Shown piece after piece: positions 1 through 8,719 of a DNA stretch of 64,000 bases. How positions within the stretch are numbered: the first letter of the stretch is position 1; every line of letters starts with the position of its first letter. The translations under genes were made by a program, and so were the position numbers. Below the pieces are notes generated by a model, which worked only from the letters and a program-made list of their open reading frames with translations, did not search any database and was not told the origin of the DNA. This DNA comes from Lentibacillus populi (GTDB taxonomy: Bacteria > Bacillota > Bacilli > Bacillales > Amphibacillaceae): positions 1 through 64,000 of the forward strand of contig BMJD01000012.1 of the NCBI GenBank assembly GCA_014642895.1, read 5' to 3'.

Positions 1-91
1 GATCCCTCAGAGACGATGAGGTAGATAGGTCCGAGGTGGAAGCGTGGTGACACGTGGAGCTGACGGATACTAATCGATCGAGGACTTAACT
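1..91 (+). rRNA. rrl: 23S ribosomal RNA, 3' end only
   Basis: The first 91 bases match the conserved 3' end of bacterial 23S rRNA, including the GGTCCGAGGTGGAAGCGTGG segment and the terminal GATCGAGGACTTAAC. The rest of the gene lies left of the window. The gene is followed by 5S and two tRNA genes, the usual layout of a Bacillaceae rRNA operon. The exact 3' end is set by similarity and may be off by a few bases. Confidence 0.95.
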
Positions 92-267
92 ATAACCATC
101 TAATCTGATTTCGTTGCTTGTGGATCTCTTATTTAGTTTCCAAGGTATAAAATATATGAAAAAGGACTTGCATTTTTCCAGAGAAGTGCATATAATATAT
201 CTTGTCCTTGATTTTAACCCATAAGGAAGTTCTGTTAAGCATATTGTGATCACGGAACACCCTATAT

Positions 268-385
268 GTCTGGTAGCAATAGCGGAGAGGTCACACCTGT
301 TCCCATGCCGAACACAGTAGTTAAGCTCTCCAGCGCCGATGGTAGTTGGGGCTTTGCCCCTGCAAGAGTAGGACGCCGCCAGGCA
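268..385 (+). rRNA. rrf: 5S ribosomal RNA
   Basis: The block carries the 5S hallmarks: GGTCACACCTGTTCCCATGCC, CGAACAC.GTAGTTAAGC, GCGCCGATGGTAGT and the closing AGAGTAGG..GCCGCC. Its length of about 118 bases is normal. It sits about 175 bases after the 23S 3' end and just before tRNA genes, so it is part of the same transcription unit. Confidence 0.95.
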
Positions 386-422
386 TTACCACAATTATTT
401 TGTAATCAATATTTTTTTCTAT

Positions 423-499
<77 letters not shown>

Positions 500-561
500 A
501 AATTTTTAACTTAACTATGCTGAATTACTTTTTTAACAGTAGTGAGTAAATACATATTTTT

Positions 562-638
562 GGTCTGGTAGTTCAGCTGGTTAGAATGCCTGCCTGTCAC
601 GCAGGAGGTCGCGGGTTCGAGTCCCGTCCAGACCGCCA
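562..638 (+). tRNA. tRNA-Asp (GTC)
   Basis: A 77-base cloverleaf with acceptor arms GGTCTGG and CCAGACC, anticodon GTC in the loop CTGTCAC, a TTCGAGT T-loop and an encoded GCCA end. It follows the initiator tRNA in the same unit. Confidence 0.96.
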
Positions 639-656
639 CTAATGAATAAAACGTCA

Positions 657-692
657 ACACATGTTTTCATTTGATGAGATCATGTGTTTTTT
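657..692 (+). terminator. rho-independent terminator of the rRNA/tRNA operon
   Basis: The arms ACACATG (657-663) and CATGTGT (681-687) form a hairpin directly followed by a run of T. It lies 18 bases after tRNA-Asp and closes the rRNA operon. Confidence 0.75.
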
Positions 693-696
693 ACAT

Positions 697-1290
697 TTTA
701 GTCGTGTTTAAATAGTTACCAAATTACAAGTTCGACTAAGAACAACACGTCTTATGTGTTGTGTCAAGAAGGTCGAGGTGACGGTGTGAGAGGACTCCCC
801 GAATATGTATCACACACAGGAAAAGCGATAATATTAGCCAAGGAGCGAGCTTCCGCAGGACGTACTGATTTCCGCTGTTGACAATTGACGTGGGCAGTTT
901 TTGTAGAAGATCCCCCTTATCTCTTGTAACATCAACAAAAAAGGGGATAGCATCAACTAGAAACACCAGCATTGACGGAAAACCACGTAACATCAACAAA
1001 AAGAAGGCTAACATCAACAATGAATCAGCAACCTCGGTGAAAAACATCAGGGTACAGCGTAAAAACAAGCAACGCTTGAGCGCACCGCATATCTTTGCTT
1101 GATTTTATCCCTTATTACACCGATCGGAAATTTTTAGATTAAGCAGATATCTTTACTAAATATAATTTTTACTGCTTAGACGAATACTAACGATTATAGT
1201 TCCCCTTCAACCTTCTTGTTACAGCAGTTGATCTATTTTTTCCTTTTTACTGTCTTTTTGCTATGATGAATATAGCAATTATAGGGTCTG
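697..1290. repeat. gene-free stretch with degenerate short repeats
   Basis: No convincing gene is seen. Open frames exist on both strands, but they lack a good ribosome site and their composition follows the repeats. The motif TAACATCAACAA occurs at 928-939, 988-999 and 1009-1020, with a degenerate copy (AGCATCAACTA) at 949-959. The segment around 843-900, with GGAGCGAGCTTCCGCAGGA, looks like a dispersed intergenic repeat of the kind common in Bacillaceae genomes. That is an inference from its style; no second copy lies in this window. A TATGAT at 1262-1267 could be the -10 of the thiL operon promoter, without a convincing -35. Confidence 0.45.
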
Positions 1291-2280
1291 GTGATACGAA
1301 TGGATGAATTTTCATTTATAAATGCAATTAAACAAACAACATATAAACAATCTTCCTTAATAAAGGGAGTTGGTGATGATGCAGCCGTTTTTAGACAATC
1401 CGGTCAGGATATTGTCACAGCAGCAGATACATTTGTAGAAAATATTCATTTTTCAAGAGATACAATGGAGCCTTACCATATTGGTTACCGGGCCATTGCA
1501 GCGAATATAAGTGATATCGCTGCAATGGGTTCGCAACCAGCGTTTTATCTCGTTTCTATTGTGATACCGTCTCATTGGTCTGAACAGGAATTAAAGCAAA
1601 TATATTCAGGAATGCGTTCCTTGGCGAACCAGTATCATATGGATTTGATTGGTGGCGATACGGTATCTGGACAGGAATTAACGATATCAATCACCGTTAT
1701 CGGCTATGTTGCTAGTGGAAAAGCACGTTATCGAGGAGCGGCACGGGCCGGGGATATTGTGTTTGCGACAGGTACGTTAGGTGATTCCAGTGCTGGTTTT
1801 CAAATGTTAACACATCCGGGAGATTACAAAGACAAAGAATTTTATATTACCAGACATCGAATGCCAACGCCACGGATTTCCTTTGCCAATAGCTTGGAGA
1901 CACTTTCGCGAGTAGCGCTGAATGATATTAGTGACGGTATTGCAAATGAGGCTGCAGAAATTTCCGAGTCATCCGGAGTTTCTATTGTGCTGGATTTTAC
2001 TAAATTACCGGTAAGTCGTACATATCACCAATTCTCAAAGGAAAAACAGCGAGCATGGCAGCTGTTTGGTGGAGAAGATTATGAACTGATTGGAACGGTT
2101 GCGAACAAAGATTGGCAATTTGTAAAACAAGCTGCCGCAGAAACGCAGACAAGCGTTACAGAAATCGGTTATGTTAGCGAGCAACACAACAGGCTCGTTT
2201 ATTTACAGGAAGCGAATTGTTGTAAGCCATTGGAAAAACGGGGTTATACACATTTAAAGCAGGTGAACCAGGATGAGTGA
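1291..2280 (+). CDS. thiL: thiamine-monophosphate kinase ThiL
   Basis: ThiL phosphorylates thiamine monophosphate with ATP to give thiamine diphosphate, the last step of cofactor synthesis, in the cytosol. The 329-residue length fits the family. Recognisable are the metal-binding GVGDDAA (residues 26-32), AADTFVENIHF, the IGYRAIAANISDIAAMG block and GGDT near residue 120. Two starts are possible: GTG at 1291, after AGGG, or ATG at 1300, nine bases downstream. The gene heads an overlapping operon with tsaE-tsaB-rimI-tsaD, an order common in Bacillaceae. Confidence 0.95.
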   Translation: MIRMDEFSFINAIKQTTYKQSSLIKGVGDDAAVFRQSGQDIVTAADTFVENIHFSRDTMEPYHIGYRAIAANISDIAAMGSQPAFYLVSIVIPSHWSEQELKQIYSGMRSLANQYHMDLIGGDTVSGQELTISITVIGYVASGKARYRGAARAGDIVFATGTLGDSSAGFQMLTHPGDYKDKEFYITRHRMPTPRISFANSLETLSRVALNDISDGIANEAAEISESSGVSIVLDFTKLPVSRTYHQFSKEKQRAWQLFGGEDYELIGTVANKDWQFVKQAAAETQTSVTEIGYVSEQHNRLVYLQEANCCKPLEKRGYTHLKQVNQDE

Positions 2281-2728
2281 GCATAAAGCAGAAACACATT
2301 CAGAACAAGAAACAATACGATTGGCTGAGCGGCTTGCATTATTGTTAAAACCAGGTGACGTGATTACACTGGAAGGTGATCTTGGTGCTGGCAAAACGAC
2401 TTTTACCAAAGGGGTTGCACGTGGGCTTGGGGTAAAGCGTAACGTAAACAGTCCAACGTTTACTATTATAAAAGAATATCAAGGGGAGCTTCCACTTTAT
2501 CATATGGATGTTTACCGTCTGGAAGATTCAGATGAGGATATCGGTTTTTCGGAATATTTTAATGGGGAAGGGATCTCTATTGTAGAATGGGCTGCGTTTA
2601 TTAAAGAATACTTGCCAGATAATCGTTTAAATATCAAAATTACGTACTTGGATGAGCACGTACGCCTATTGGAATTTCGCCCTAGGGGAGATCATTTTGC
2701 GTCTGTTGTTACGGAGTTAATTGGATAA
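2273..2728 (+). CDS. tsaE: tRNA t6A biosynthesis ATPase TsaE
   Basis: TsaE is the small ATPase that works with TsaB and TsaD to transfer threonylcarbamoyl to A37 of ANN-decoding tRNAs. Its Walker A, GDLGAGKTT, is at residues 35-43, followed by the family's NSPTFTI segment and the YHMDVYR block. The length of 151 residues is normal. It overlaps thiL by eight bases, so the two genes are probably translationally coupled. B. subtilis calls this gene ydiB. Confidence 0.96.
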   Translation: MSEHKAETHSEQETIRLAERLALLLKPGDVITLEGDLGAGKTTFTKGVARGLGVKRNVNSPTFTIIKEYQGELPLYHMDVYRLEDSDEDIGFSEYFNGEGISIVEWAAFIKEYLPDNRLNIKITYLDEHVRLLEFRPRGDHFASVVTELIG

Positions 2729-2753
2729 TAATATGTTACGAGGAGTTTCTTGA

Positions 2754-3461
2754 ATGAATTTACTTGCAATCGATACGTCAAATCAAGTATTAGGTGTCGC
2801 CCTGCTTAAGGAGGACCTTCTGATTGGCGAAATCGTTACAAACATCAAAAAGAATCATTCTGTACGTCTGATGCCTGCAATTGATCAATTGATGCGGGAA
2901 ACAAATATGAGACCGGAAATGCTTGACAAAATAGTCGTTGCCAAGGGACCTGGTTCGTTTACAGGGGTTAGAATTGGGCTTGCGACAGCGAAGGCATTTG
3001 CATGGGCACTACAGATTCCGATCGTCGGTGTTTCCAGTTTAGAGGTGCTTGCATATCAGGGATGCTTTGTTAGTTCATATATTTGTCCTTTTTTTGATGC
3101 TAGACGGGCAAATGTTTATACGGGTTTATACAGATGGCAGGGGGATCAAGTCTCTTTAGTGAAAAAGGAACGGAATGTGGCGATGGCTGATTGGTTACAG
3201 CAACTTGCCGCAGAACAACAAGAAGTGCTTTTCCTGAGTCCTGACATTGCCCTTTATAAAGATAGTATTGTAAAAACAATGGGTGACCGTGCTGTTATTC
3301 CAAAAGGGCCGTATCACCTTGCTAAACCATCCCATCTGGCTTTGGCAGGACTCGGGAAAAATAATGATAATACGCACACGTTAACCCCGAACTATTTACG
3401 TCTGGCAGAGGCTGAGGCAAAATGGCTGGAAACACAAAAGGGAAAACGTGCCAATGGCTGA
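2754..3461 (+). CDS. tsaB: tRNA t6A biosynthesis protein TsaB
   Basis: TsaB is an ASKHA-fold paralogue of TsaD that serves as its dimerisation platform. Visible features are the N-terminal LAIDTSNQVLGVALL phosphate-binding strand and the VAKGPGSFTGVRIGL signature shared by TsaB/TsaD proteins. It has 235 residues and an AGGAG ribosome site. It does not carry TsaD's metal-binding HxxxH. Its 3' end overlaps rimI. Confidence 0.96.
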   Translation: MNLLAIDTSNQVLGVALLKEDLLIGEIVTNIKKNHSVRLMPAIDQLMRETNMRPEMLDKIVVAKGPGSFTGVRIGLATAKAFAWALQIPIVGVSSLEVLAYQGCFVSSYICPFFDARRANVYTGLYRWQGDQVSLVKKERNVAMADWLQQLAAEQQEVLFLSPDIALYKDSIVKTMGDRAVIPKGPYHLAKPSHLALAGLGKNNDNTHTLTPNYLRLAEAEAKWLETQKGKRANG

Positions 3462-3909
3462 ATTGCTGATTCGTAAAATGGAAGAACACGATGTTGATCA
3501 GGTAGCGGAGGTAGAAAAGGCATCGTTTACTGCACCATGGCCAAGAGATATTTTTCAGCAGGAGATAGTGGAAAATCAATTTGCCCATTATTTTGTCCTC
3601 CAAGTGGATGAAAAAATTGTTGGTTATGCGGGATTATGGGTCGTAGTAGATGACGCACAAATAACGAATATTGCTATCATGCCTGACTATCGGGGGAATA
3701 AACTTGGTGAAAAATTGTTTCATTACGTGATGGTACAAGCTGTCCGTCTAGGTGGCCGCCGTTTATCACTGGAGGTACGTACGTCAAATATCATCGCGCA
3801 ACATATGTACCGAAAGTTTGGTTTGGTTCCAGGCGGGATTCGGAAAAACTATTATGTCGATAATCAGGAAGATGCGATTGTTATGTGGGTGAACTTATAT
3901 GAAAAATGA
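3448..3909 (+). CDS. rimI: ribosomal protein bS18-alanine N-acetyltransferase RimI
   Basis: A GNAT-fold acetyltransferase that in the family acetylates the N-terminus of ribosomal protein S18. The acetyl-CoA binding segment is [19 protein letters not shown], with the expected R-G-x-x-x-G pattern. The start is GTG at 3448 or ATG at 3454; both lie inside the end of tsaB and neither has a strong ribosome site, so expression probably relies on coupling. 153 residues, the family's usual size. Confidence 0.93.
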   Translation: MPMAELLIRKMEEHDVDQVAEVEKASFTAPWPRDIFQQEIVENQFAHYFVLQVDEKIVGYAGLWVVVDDAQITNIAIMPDYRGNKLGEKLFHYVMVQAVRLGGRRLSLEVRTSNIIAQHMYRKFGLVPGGIRKNYYVDNQEDAIVMWVNLYEK

Positions 3910-4909
3910 TAACTATATTTTAGCAATTGAAACAAGCTGTGATGAGACGGCTGCAGCCATTGTCAAAAATGGCAGCGAAATTATTGCAAATGTTGTAGCT
4001 TCACAAATTGACAGCCACAAACGTTTTGGCGGGGTTGTACCGGAAATAGCTTCACGCCATCATGTCGAGCAAATGACGGTTGTATTGGAAGAAGCATTTG
4101 CACAAGCAAAAATGACATGGGATGAAATTGATTGCATAGCTGTTACAGAAGGGCCTGGTTTGGTAGGGGCTTTATTGATCGGTGTCAATACTGCGAAGGC
4201 ATTAGCGTTTGCCAAGCAAAAACCGCTTGTTGGTGTCCATCATATTGCCGGACATATTTATGCAAACCGTTTTGAAAAAGAGTTTACCTTTCCGTTATTA
4301 GCTTTAGTTGTCTCAGGAGGGCATACAGAGCTTATTTTAATGAAGGAACATGGAAGTTTTGAGGTAATTGGTGAAACACGTGATGATGCAGCTGGTGAGG
4401 CGTATGACAAGGTTGCCCGCATGCTGGATTTACCGTATCCTGGGGGACCGCAAATTGACCGCCTGGCAAGTGTCGGAAAAGAGAGCATCCCATTTCCACG
4501 GGCTTGGCTTGAAGAGGATAGCTATGATTTTAGTTTTAGTGGATTAAAATCGTCTGTTATTAACACAATCCACAATGCCAAACAGCGTGACCAAACATTA
4601 AAAAAAGAAGATATCGCTGCGAGTTTTCAAGCAAGTGTTGTGGAGGTACTGACGGAAAAAACATACAAAGCAGCAAACCAATTTGCCGTTAAGCAGGTAA
4701 TTGTCGCTGGCGGGGTGGCTGCAAATAGCGGCCTTCGGGAGGCAATCCAGAGGCGATTCGCTGATACAGGCATACCAGTATCAATTCCCCCATTAAAACT
4801 TTGTACTGATAATGCTGCAATGATTGCTGCTGCTGGTACTGTTTTCTATCAACAAGGAAGAAGAGCTGGCTGGGATTTAAATGCGAATCCGTCATTGTTA
4901 TTAAAATAA
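3899..4909 (+). CDS. tsaD: tRNA N6-adenosine threonylcarbamoyltransferase TsaD
   Basis: TsaD is the catalytic subunit for t6A37 formation in tRNA. The 336-residue protein begins with the ASKHA signature [14 protein letters not shown] and has the metal-binding VHHIAGH (HxxxH) near residue 110. [13 protein letters not shown] and a C-terminal DNAAMIA block follow. It overlaps rimI by 11 bases and ends the operon. B. subtilis calls it gcp or ydiE. Confidence 0.97.
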   Translation: MKNDNYILAIETSCDETAAAIVKNGSEIIANVVASQIDSHKRFGGVVPEIASRHHVEQMTVVLEEAFAQAKMTWDEIDCIAVTEGPGLVGALLIGVNTAKALAFAKQKPLVGVHHIAGHIYANRFEKEFTFPLLALVVSGGHTELILMKEHGSFEVIGETRDDAAGEAYDKVARMLDLPYPGGPQIDRLASVGKESIPFPRAWLEEDSYDFSFSGLKSSVINTIHNAKQRDQTLKKEDIAASFQASVVEVLTEKTYKAANQFAVKQVIVAGGVAANSGLREAIQRRFADTGIPVSIPPLKLCTDNAAMIAAAGTVFYQQGRRAGWDLNANPSLLLK

Positions 4910-5062
4910 GCAGGTTATCCCGACTTTAAATCCTTTGTTCCAATTGCTTTTTTGAGATAGAAGGAATAAAAGATGAGGGAAAGTTCATTCTATTCTAACA
5001 AAAAAATAAAAGAGGAGAGGGTATCCGGTATCCCCTGATCAAATTTCATTTATCAACAGGTG

Positions 5063-5278
5063 TGTGGATATCGCTTGTGAAGCATAGCAGCTCAAAAGTA
5101 GTTATGTGGACAAAAAATGTGGATAAGTAATTATGATTTTGTGGATATTGTGCATAACGCTATTGAAAAACGGTTAAATCCCTAGTTTAGCTGTGCATAA
5201 GTTTGTGGATTACGTGCATAATGGTTGATCAATCGTTTGATTAACGCATAAGGTCGTCCTCCTGCCTTTTGTGTATAA
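5063..5278. promoter_or_regulatory. DnaA-box cluster between tsaD and the ABC-F gene
   Basis: Nine 9-mers close to TGTGGATAA (complement TTATCCACA) lie in one orientation: 5063 TGTGGATAT, 5105 TGTGGACAA, 5118 TGTGGATAA (perfect), 5140 TGTGGATAT, 5149 TGTGCATAA, 5192 TGTGCATAA, 5204 TGTGGATTA, 5213 CGTGCATAA and 5270 TGTGTATAA. The TGTGCATAA copies match the relaxed consensus TTATNCACA. From memory, the B. subtilis gcp-ydiF interval is one of the DnaA-box clusters that bind DnaA and titrate it away from oriC, so this is probably the orthologous site. No DNA-unwinding element or replication gene is adjacent, so it is not taken as an origin. Confidence 0.8.
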
Positions 5279-5302
5279 CCGCTCTATCCCCTAGGTAACA
5301 AT

Positions 5303-5334
5303 GAAAAGAACCGGGTAAACTGTTTCCCGGTTCT
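5303..5334 (-). terminator. terminator of the ABC-F gene
   Basis: Perfect 9-bp arms AGAACCGGG (5307-5315) and CCCGGTTCT (5326-5334) are followed on the minus strand by TTTT. The hairpin lies just past the stop codon of the minus-strand ABC-F gene. Confidence 0.85.
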
Positions 5335-5337
5335 GGT

Positions 5338-7263
5338 TCAATCATCTTCCTGTAATGCTGTCCATTCCTCCATCAGCCGCTCGATTTCCTGTTTCATCTC
5401 ACCGGTTTGTTTTGCCAGTGCCAGTGTTTTTTCGTGATTCTGGTAAATTTCCGGTTCGGTCATTTTTTGCTCAAGGTTTGCTAGTTCGTTCTCCAGTTGT
5501 TCTATTGCTTCCTCCAGTTCCACTATTTTACGTTCTGTTTTTCGCTTTTCACTGCGGAGCTTTTTCTCTTCCTCAAAGCTTAATTTCTTTTCATCTACTT
5601 TGTTGATAACCTCTGTTGATCGCCGAAGCCTTTCACGTTCCGCTTGCTCTTGCTTCTTTTCAATATAGTAATCATAATCGCCTAAATAAACAGTTGCACC
5701 ATCACGCTGCATTTCCACCACCTGATCGGTAATTTTGTTGATAAAATACCTGTCATGAGATACGAAAATAATAGTTCCTGGAAAATCGGTTAACGCAGCT
5801 TCCAACACTTCTTTGCTATCTATGTCCAAATGGTTTGTCGGTTCATCCAGTACGAGTAAATTCGCTTGTTGCATCATTAGTTTAGCCAAAGACAGCCGTG
5901 CCTTTTCTCCACCACTTAATGTGTGAACCTGTTTCAACACATCGTCACCGGAAAATAAAAAGTTACCTAAAACGGTACGAATATCCTTTTCATTTACTGT
6001 CGGATACTCATCCCATAATTCCTGCAAAATTGTTTTCGATGGTGTTAGATTCATTTGTTCCTGATCGTAATAGCCAATCTCGACATTTGTGCCAATTTGG
6101 ATCGTGCCGCGGGTTGGTTTTAATGTTCCAAGGATCGTTTTTAACAAAGTTGTTTTGCCAACACCATTTGGGCCAACAAGGGCAATACGTTCTCCTATAT
6201 TTACATGAAGTGTCACATGTGAAAACAAATCCTCGTTACTATCCGCATAATGAAAGGCTAAATCATCAATTTTCAATACATCATTTCCGCTTCGTCGTTT
6301 GGTTTTAAACGAAAAGGATGCAGATGATTCCTCGCCAGCCGGTTTATCGAGTTTATCCATTTTTTCTAGCTGTTTTCGTCTTGACTGGGCACGCTTTGTT
6401 GTAGATGCGCGAACGATGTTTTTTTGAATAAATTCTTCCATTCGTTTCATCTCTACCTGCTGTTTTTCAAACTCTTTCATTTCCTGTTCAAAATTTAGTG
6501 CCTTTTGTTCAAGAAATTTACTGTATGTGCCGTAATACTTTTTCGTTCTGTGATAGGAAATCTCGTACACAATCGTAACGGTTTTGTCCAAAAAATACCG
6601 GTCATGGGAAACGATTGTAACGGCACCTGGATAATTTACTAAGTAATTTTCCAACCATGAAAGTGTCTCGATATCCAGGTGGTTCGTCGGTTCGTCCAAG
6701 ATTAGCAAGTCGGGCTTTTTCAATAATAGTTTTCCCAAGGCCAGGCGAGTTTTCTGACCGCCACTTAGTTCATTAATCGGTGTACCGTAATCATAATCCT
6801 GAAAATGGAGTCCTGTCAGGACGCCCTTGATATCAGCTTCATAACGATACCCGCCACCAGCTTCAAATGCTTGCTGTTTCTTATCATAATCGTGCAGGAG
6901 CTGTTCATAGTTGGCTTTTGTTAAGGAAGCAGCTTGCTCCATTTCCGTTTCCAACAAACGCAAATCTTTTTCCTGATCAAGCAAGTGCTGAAAGACAGCA
7001 AGCATTTCTTCCCAAATGGTTTTATCTGATTTAAGGCCAGTGTGCTGGGACAAATAGCCAATGGAAAGATCCTTTGGTTTATGCATGTCACCTTCATCAT
7101 AGCTAAGCTCCCCAGCCATTATTTTGAGCAGGGTCGATTTACCAGCACCGTTTCGGCCGACAATAGCAATCCGGTCTTTTTCTTTTATTTCCAGTTTTAT
7201 ATTCGATAGTATTTGTTCCGCACCAAAGGATTTGGAGATCCCGTTTAATTGCATGATAATCAT
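5338..7263 (-). CDS. ydiF: ABC-F family ribosome-associated ATPase (YdiF-like)
   Basis: A soluble protein of about 641 residues with two ABC domains and no membrane segments. ABC-F proteins bind the ribosomal E site and relieve stalled translation. Domain 1 has Walker A GRNGAGKST (residues 36-44) and LSGGQ followed by LDEPTNHLD. A charged linker follows, then domain 2 with GPNGVGKTT, LSGGE and a second LDEPTNHLD, and a C-terminal coiled coil of about 100 residues. The start at 7263 is chosen because GAGGTG lies seven bases upstream; a longer frame to 7314 has no such site. The position, divergent from moaC, matches B. subtilis ydiF. Confidence 0.92.
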   Translation of the reverse strand: MIIMQLNGISKSFGAEQILSNIKLEIKEKDRIAIVGRNGAGKSTLLKIMAGELSYDEGDMHKPKDLSIGYLSQHTGLKSDKTIWEEMLAVFQHLLDQEKDLRLLETEMEQAASLTKANYEQLLHDYDKKQQAFEAGGGYRYEADIKGVLTGLHFQDYDYGTPINELSGGQKTRLALGKLLLKKPDLLILDEPTNHLDIETLSWLENYLVNYPGAVTIVSHDRYFLDKTVTIVYEISYHRTKKYYGTYSKFLEQKALNFEQEMKEFEKQQVEMKRMEEFIQKNIVRASTTKRAQSRRKQLEKMDKLDKPAGEESSASFSFKTKRRSGNDVLKIDDLAFHYADSNEDLFSHVTLHVNIGERIALVGPNGVGKTTLLKTILGTLKPTRGTIQIGTNVEIGYYDQEQMNLTPSKTILQELWDEYPTVNEKDIRTVLGNFLFSGDDVLKQVHTLSGGEKARLSLAKLMMQQANLLVLDEPTNHLDIDSKEVLEAALTDFPGTIIFVSHDRYFINKITDQVVEMQRDGATVYLGDYDYYIEKKQEQAERERLRRSTEVINKVDEKKLSFEEEKKLRSEKRKTERKIVELEEAIEQLENELANLEQKMTEPEIYQNHEKTLALAKQTGEMKQEIERLMEEWTALQEDD

Positions 7264-7320
7264 TTCGTTCACCTCATCCACATAAGTGTATCGCATTCTT
7301 AATTGGGCTCGCAATATAAT

Positions 7321-7338
7321 TTGTGAATAAAATCACGA
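7321..7338. promoter_or_regulatory. probable Rex operator
   Basis: The 18-mer reads TTGTGA-ATAAAA-TCACGA, matching the Rex consensus TTGTGA-N6-TCACAA at 11 of 12 arm positions. It lies in the divergent gap between the ABC-F gene and moaC-rex. Rex is the second gene of the downstream operon, so autorepression sensitive to NADH/NAD+ is a reasonable inference. Confidence 0.65.
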
Positions 7339-7404
7339 CTTATTGGATTTTTTCTGATAAACTAAGAGATATACGGAACGTAAAAGTGAAATGGAGATGA
7401 GCAT

Positions 7405-7899
7405 ATGGCAAATTTCACACACTTTAATGAAGAGGGACGGGCTCGGATGGTTGATATTAGTGAAAAAAAGGAAACAGATCGAACCGCCCTTGCAACATCC
7501 AGTATTAAAGTCTCAGAAGAAATTTACCAAAAAATTAGTAGTAATCAAATAAAAAAAGGTGACGTGCTTGCAGTTGCACAGGTTGCCGGGATTATGGCTG
7601 CCAAGAAAACTTCTGAATGGATTCCAATGTGCCATCCATTACAATTAAAAGGAATAGATATTTCGTTTGACTGGCAGGTTTCGGCTGATACGTATGTATT
7701 ACATATAGAGGTATTTGTTAAGACAAAAGGCAGTACAGGTGTTGAAATGGAAGCATTAACGGCAGCTTCAGCGACTGCACTTACAATCTATGACATGTGT
7801 AAGGCAATTGATAAAGGAATGGTAATCGGGGAAACCTATCTACTGGAGAAAAAGGGCGGAAAATCAGGTGATTACTATCGGAAAGGGAAGGAGGAGTAA
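7405..7899 (+). CDS. moaC: cyclic pyranopterin monophosphate synthase MoaC
   Basis: MoaC converts the MoaA product into cyclic pyranopterin monophosphate in molybdenum cofactor synthesis. The 164-residue protein has the family's MCHPL (residues about 73-77), [18 protein letters not shown] and the late MCKAIDKGM segment. The ribosome site is GGAGAT. It lies two bases ahead of rex, as in B. subtilis (ydiG-ydiH). No other molybdopterin genes are in the window. Confidence 0.96.
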   Translation: MANFTHFNEEGRARMVDISEKKETDRTALATSSIKVSEEIYQKISSNQIKKGDVLAVAQVAGIMAAKKTSEWIPMCHPLQLKGIDISFDWQVSADTYVLHIEVFVKTKGSTGVEMEALTAASATALTIYDMCKAIDKGMVIGETYLLEKKGGKSGDYYRKGKEE

Positions 7900-7901
7900 T
7901 C

Positions 7902-8531
7902 GTGGATCAGAATAAAATTCCACAAGCTACCGCAAAAAGACTGCCGCTATATTATCGATTTTTAAATAATTTGCATTATCAGGGGAAAAGGCGAGTCTCA
8001 TCCAAAGAATTGAGTGAGGCTGTTAAGGTGGACTCGGCAACGATAAGGCGCGATTTCAGCTATTTTGGGGCATTGGGGAAAAAGGGCTATGGTTACAACG
8101 TCGAATATTTACTTGGTTTTTTCCGGAAAACATTGGATCAGGATGAAGTGACCAAGGTTGCGCTGATCGGTGTTGGAAATCTTGGTACTGCATTTTTACA
8201 TTATAATTTTATGAAAAACAATAATACAAAAATAGTAATGGCGTTTGATACGAATGCGGATAAGATAGGGACAGAAATTGGCGGTGTTCCAATTTACCAT
8301 ATTGATGAGTTGGAGGAAAAAATAGCTGGCGTTCAAGTTGCGATCTTAACGGTACCGGCAACTGAAGCAGACGGGATCACCGAAAGGCTTGTCGATCAAG
8401 GTATTGCAGGTATCCTTAATTTTACGCCGGCACGGATATCCGTTCCAGACAATATTCGCGTTCATCATATTGATTTAGCTGTAGAATTACAGGCGCTGGT
8501 TTACTTCTTAAAACATTATCCATTAGATTAG
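7902..8531 (+). CDS. rex: redox-sensing transcriptional repressor Rex
   Basis: Rex senses NADH/NAD+ and represses fermentative and respiratory genes. The N-terminal winged helix includes the conserved [21 protein letters not shown], and the Rossmann domain starts at [16 protein letters not shown]. The length of 209 residues is typical. The GTG start is supported by an AAGGAGG about five bases upstream. The likely Rex operator ahead of moaC would make this operon self-regulated. Confidence 0.96.
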   Translation: MDQNKIPQATAKRLPLYYRFLNNLHYQGKRRVSSKELSEAVKVDSATIRRDFSYFGALGKKGYGYNVEYLLGFFRKTLDQDEVTKVALIGVGNLGTAFLHYNFMKNNNTKIVMAFDTNADKIGTEIGGVPIYHIDELEEKIAGVQVAILTVPATEADGITERLVDQGIAGILNFTPARISVPDNIRVHHIDLAVELQALVYFLKHYPLD

Positions 8532-8565
8532 GTTTTAGTTTGGGAAGGATGCAAATATAAGCGTT

Positions 8566-8598
8566 TAAAGGTTTTCTGTTAAGCAGGAAGCCTTTTTT
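8566..8598 (+). terminator. terminator after rex
   Basis: AAAGGTTTTCTG pairs with CAGGAAGCCTTT through some G.T pairs and is followed by a T run. It lies 35 bases after the rex stop codon. Confidence 0.75.
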
Positions 8599-8719
8599 AC
8601 GTTTTAAAAAATTATACGGCATAGTTCTCAAATAGAAGTTTTACTATTTCCTCAACAAATTGCTTCCGCTAACATACTGTATAGTGATCGTTATTTATTC
8701 GGGAAAAGGATTGAAGTAA

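Noticed and set aside
736-1102. Overlapping open frames on both strands after the tRNA genes
   Set aside because: No ribosome site, odd composition produced by short DNA repeats, and no resemblance to a known protein.
5063-5278. Second chromosomal origin
   Set aside because: No unwinding element or replication gene is adjacent; a DnaA-binding cluster is the simpler reading.
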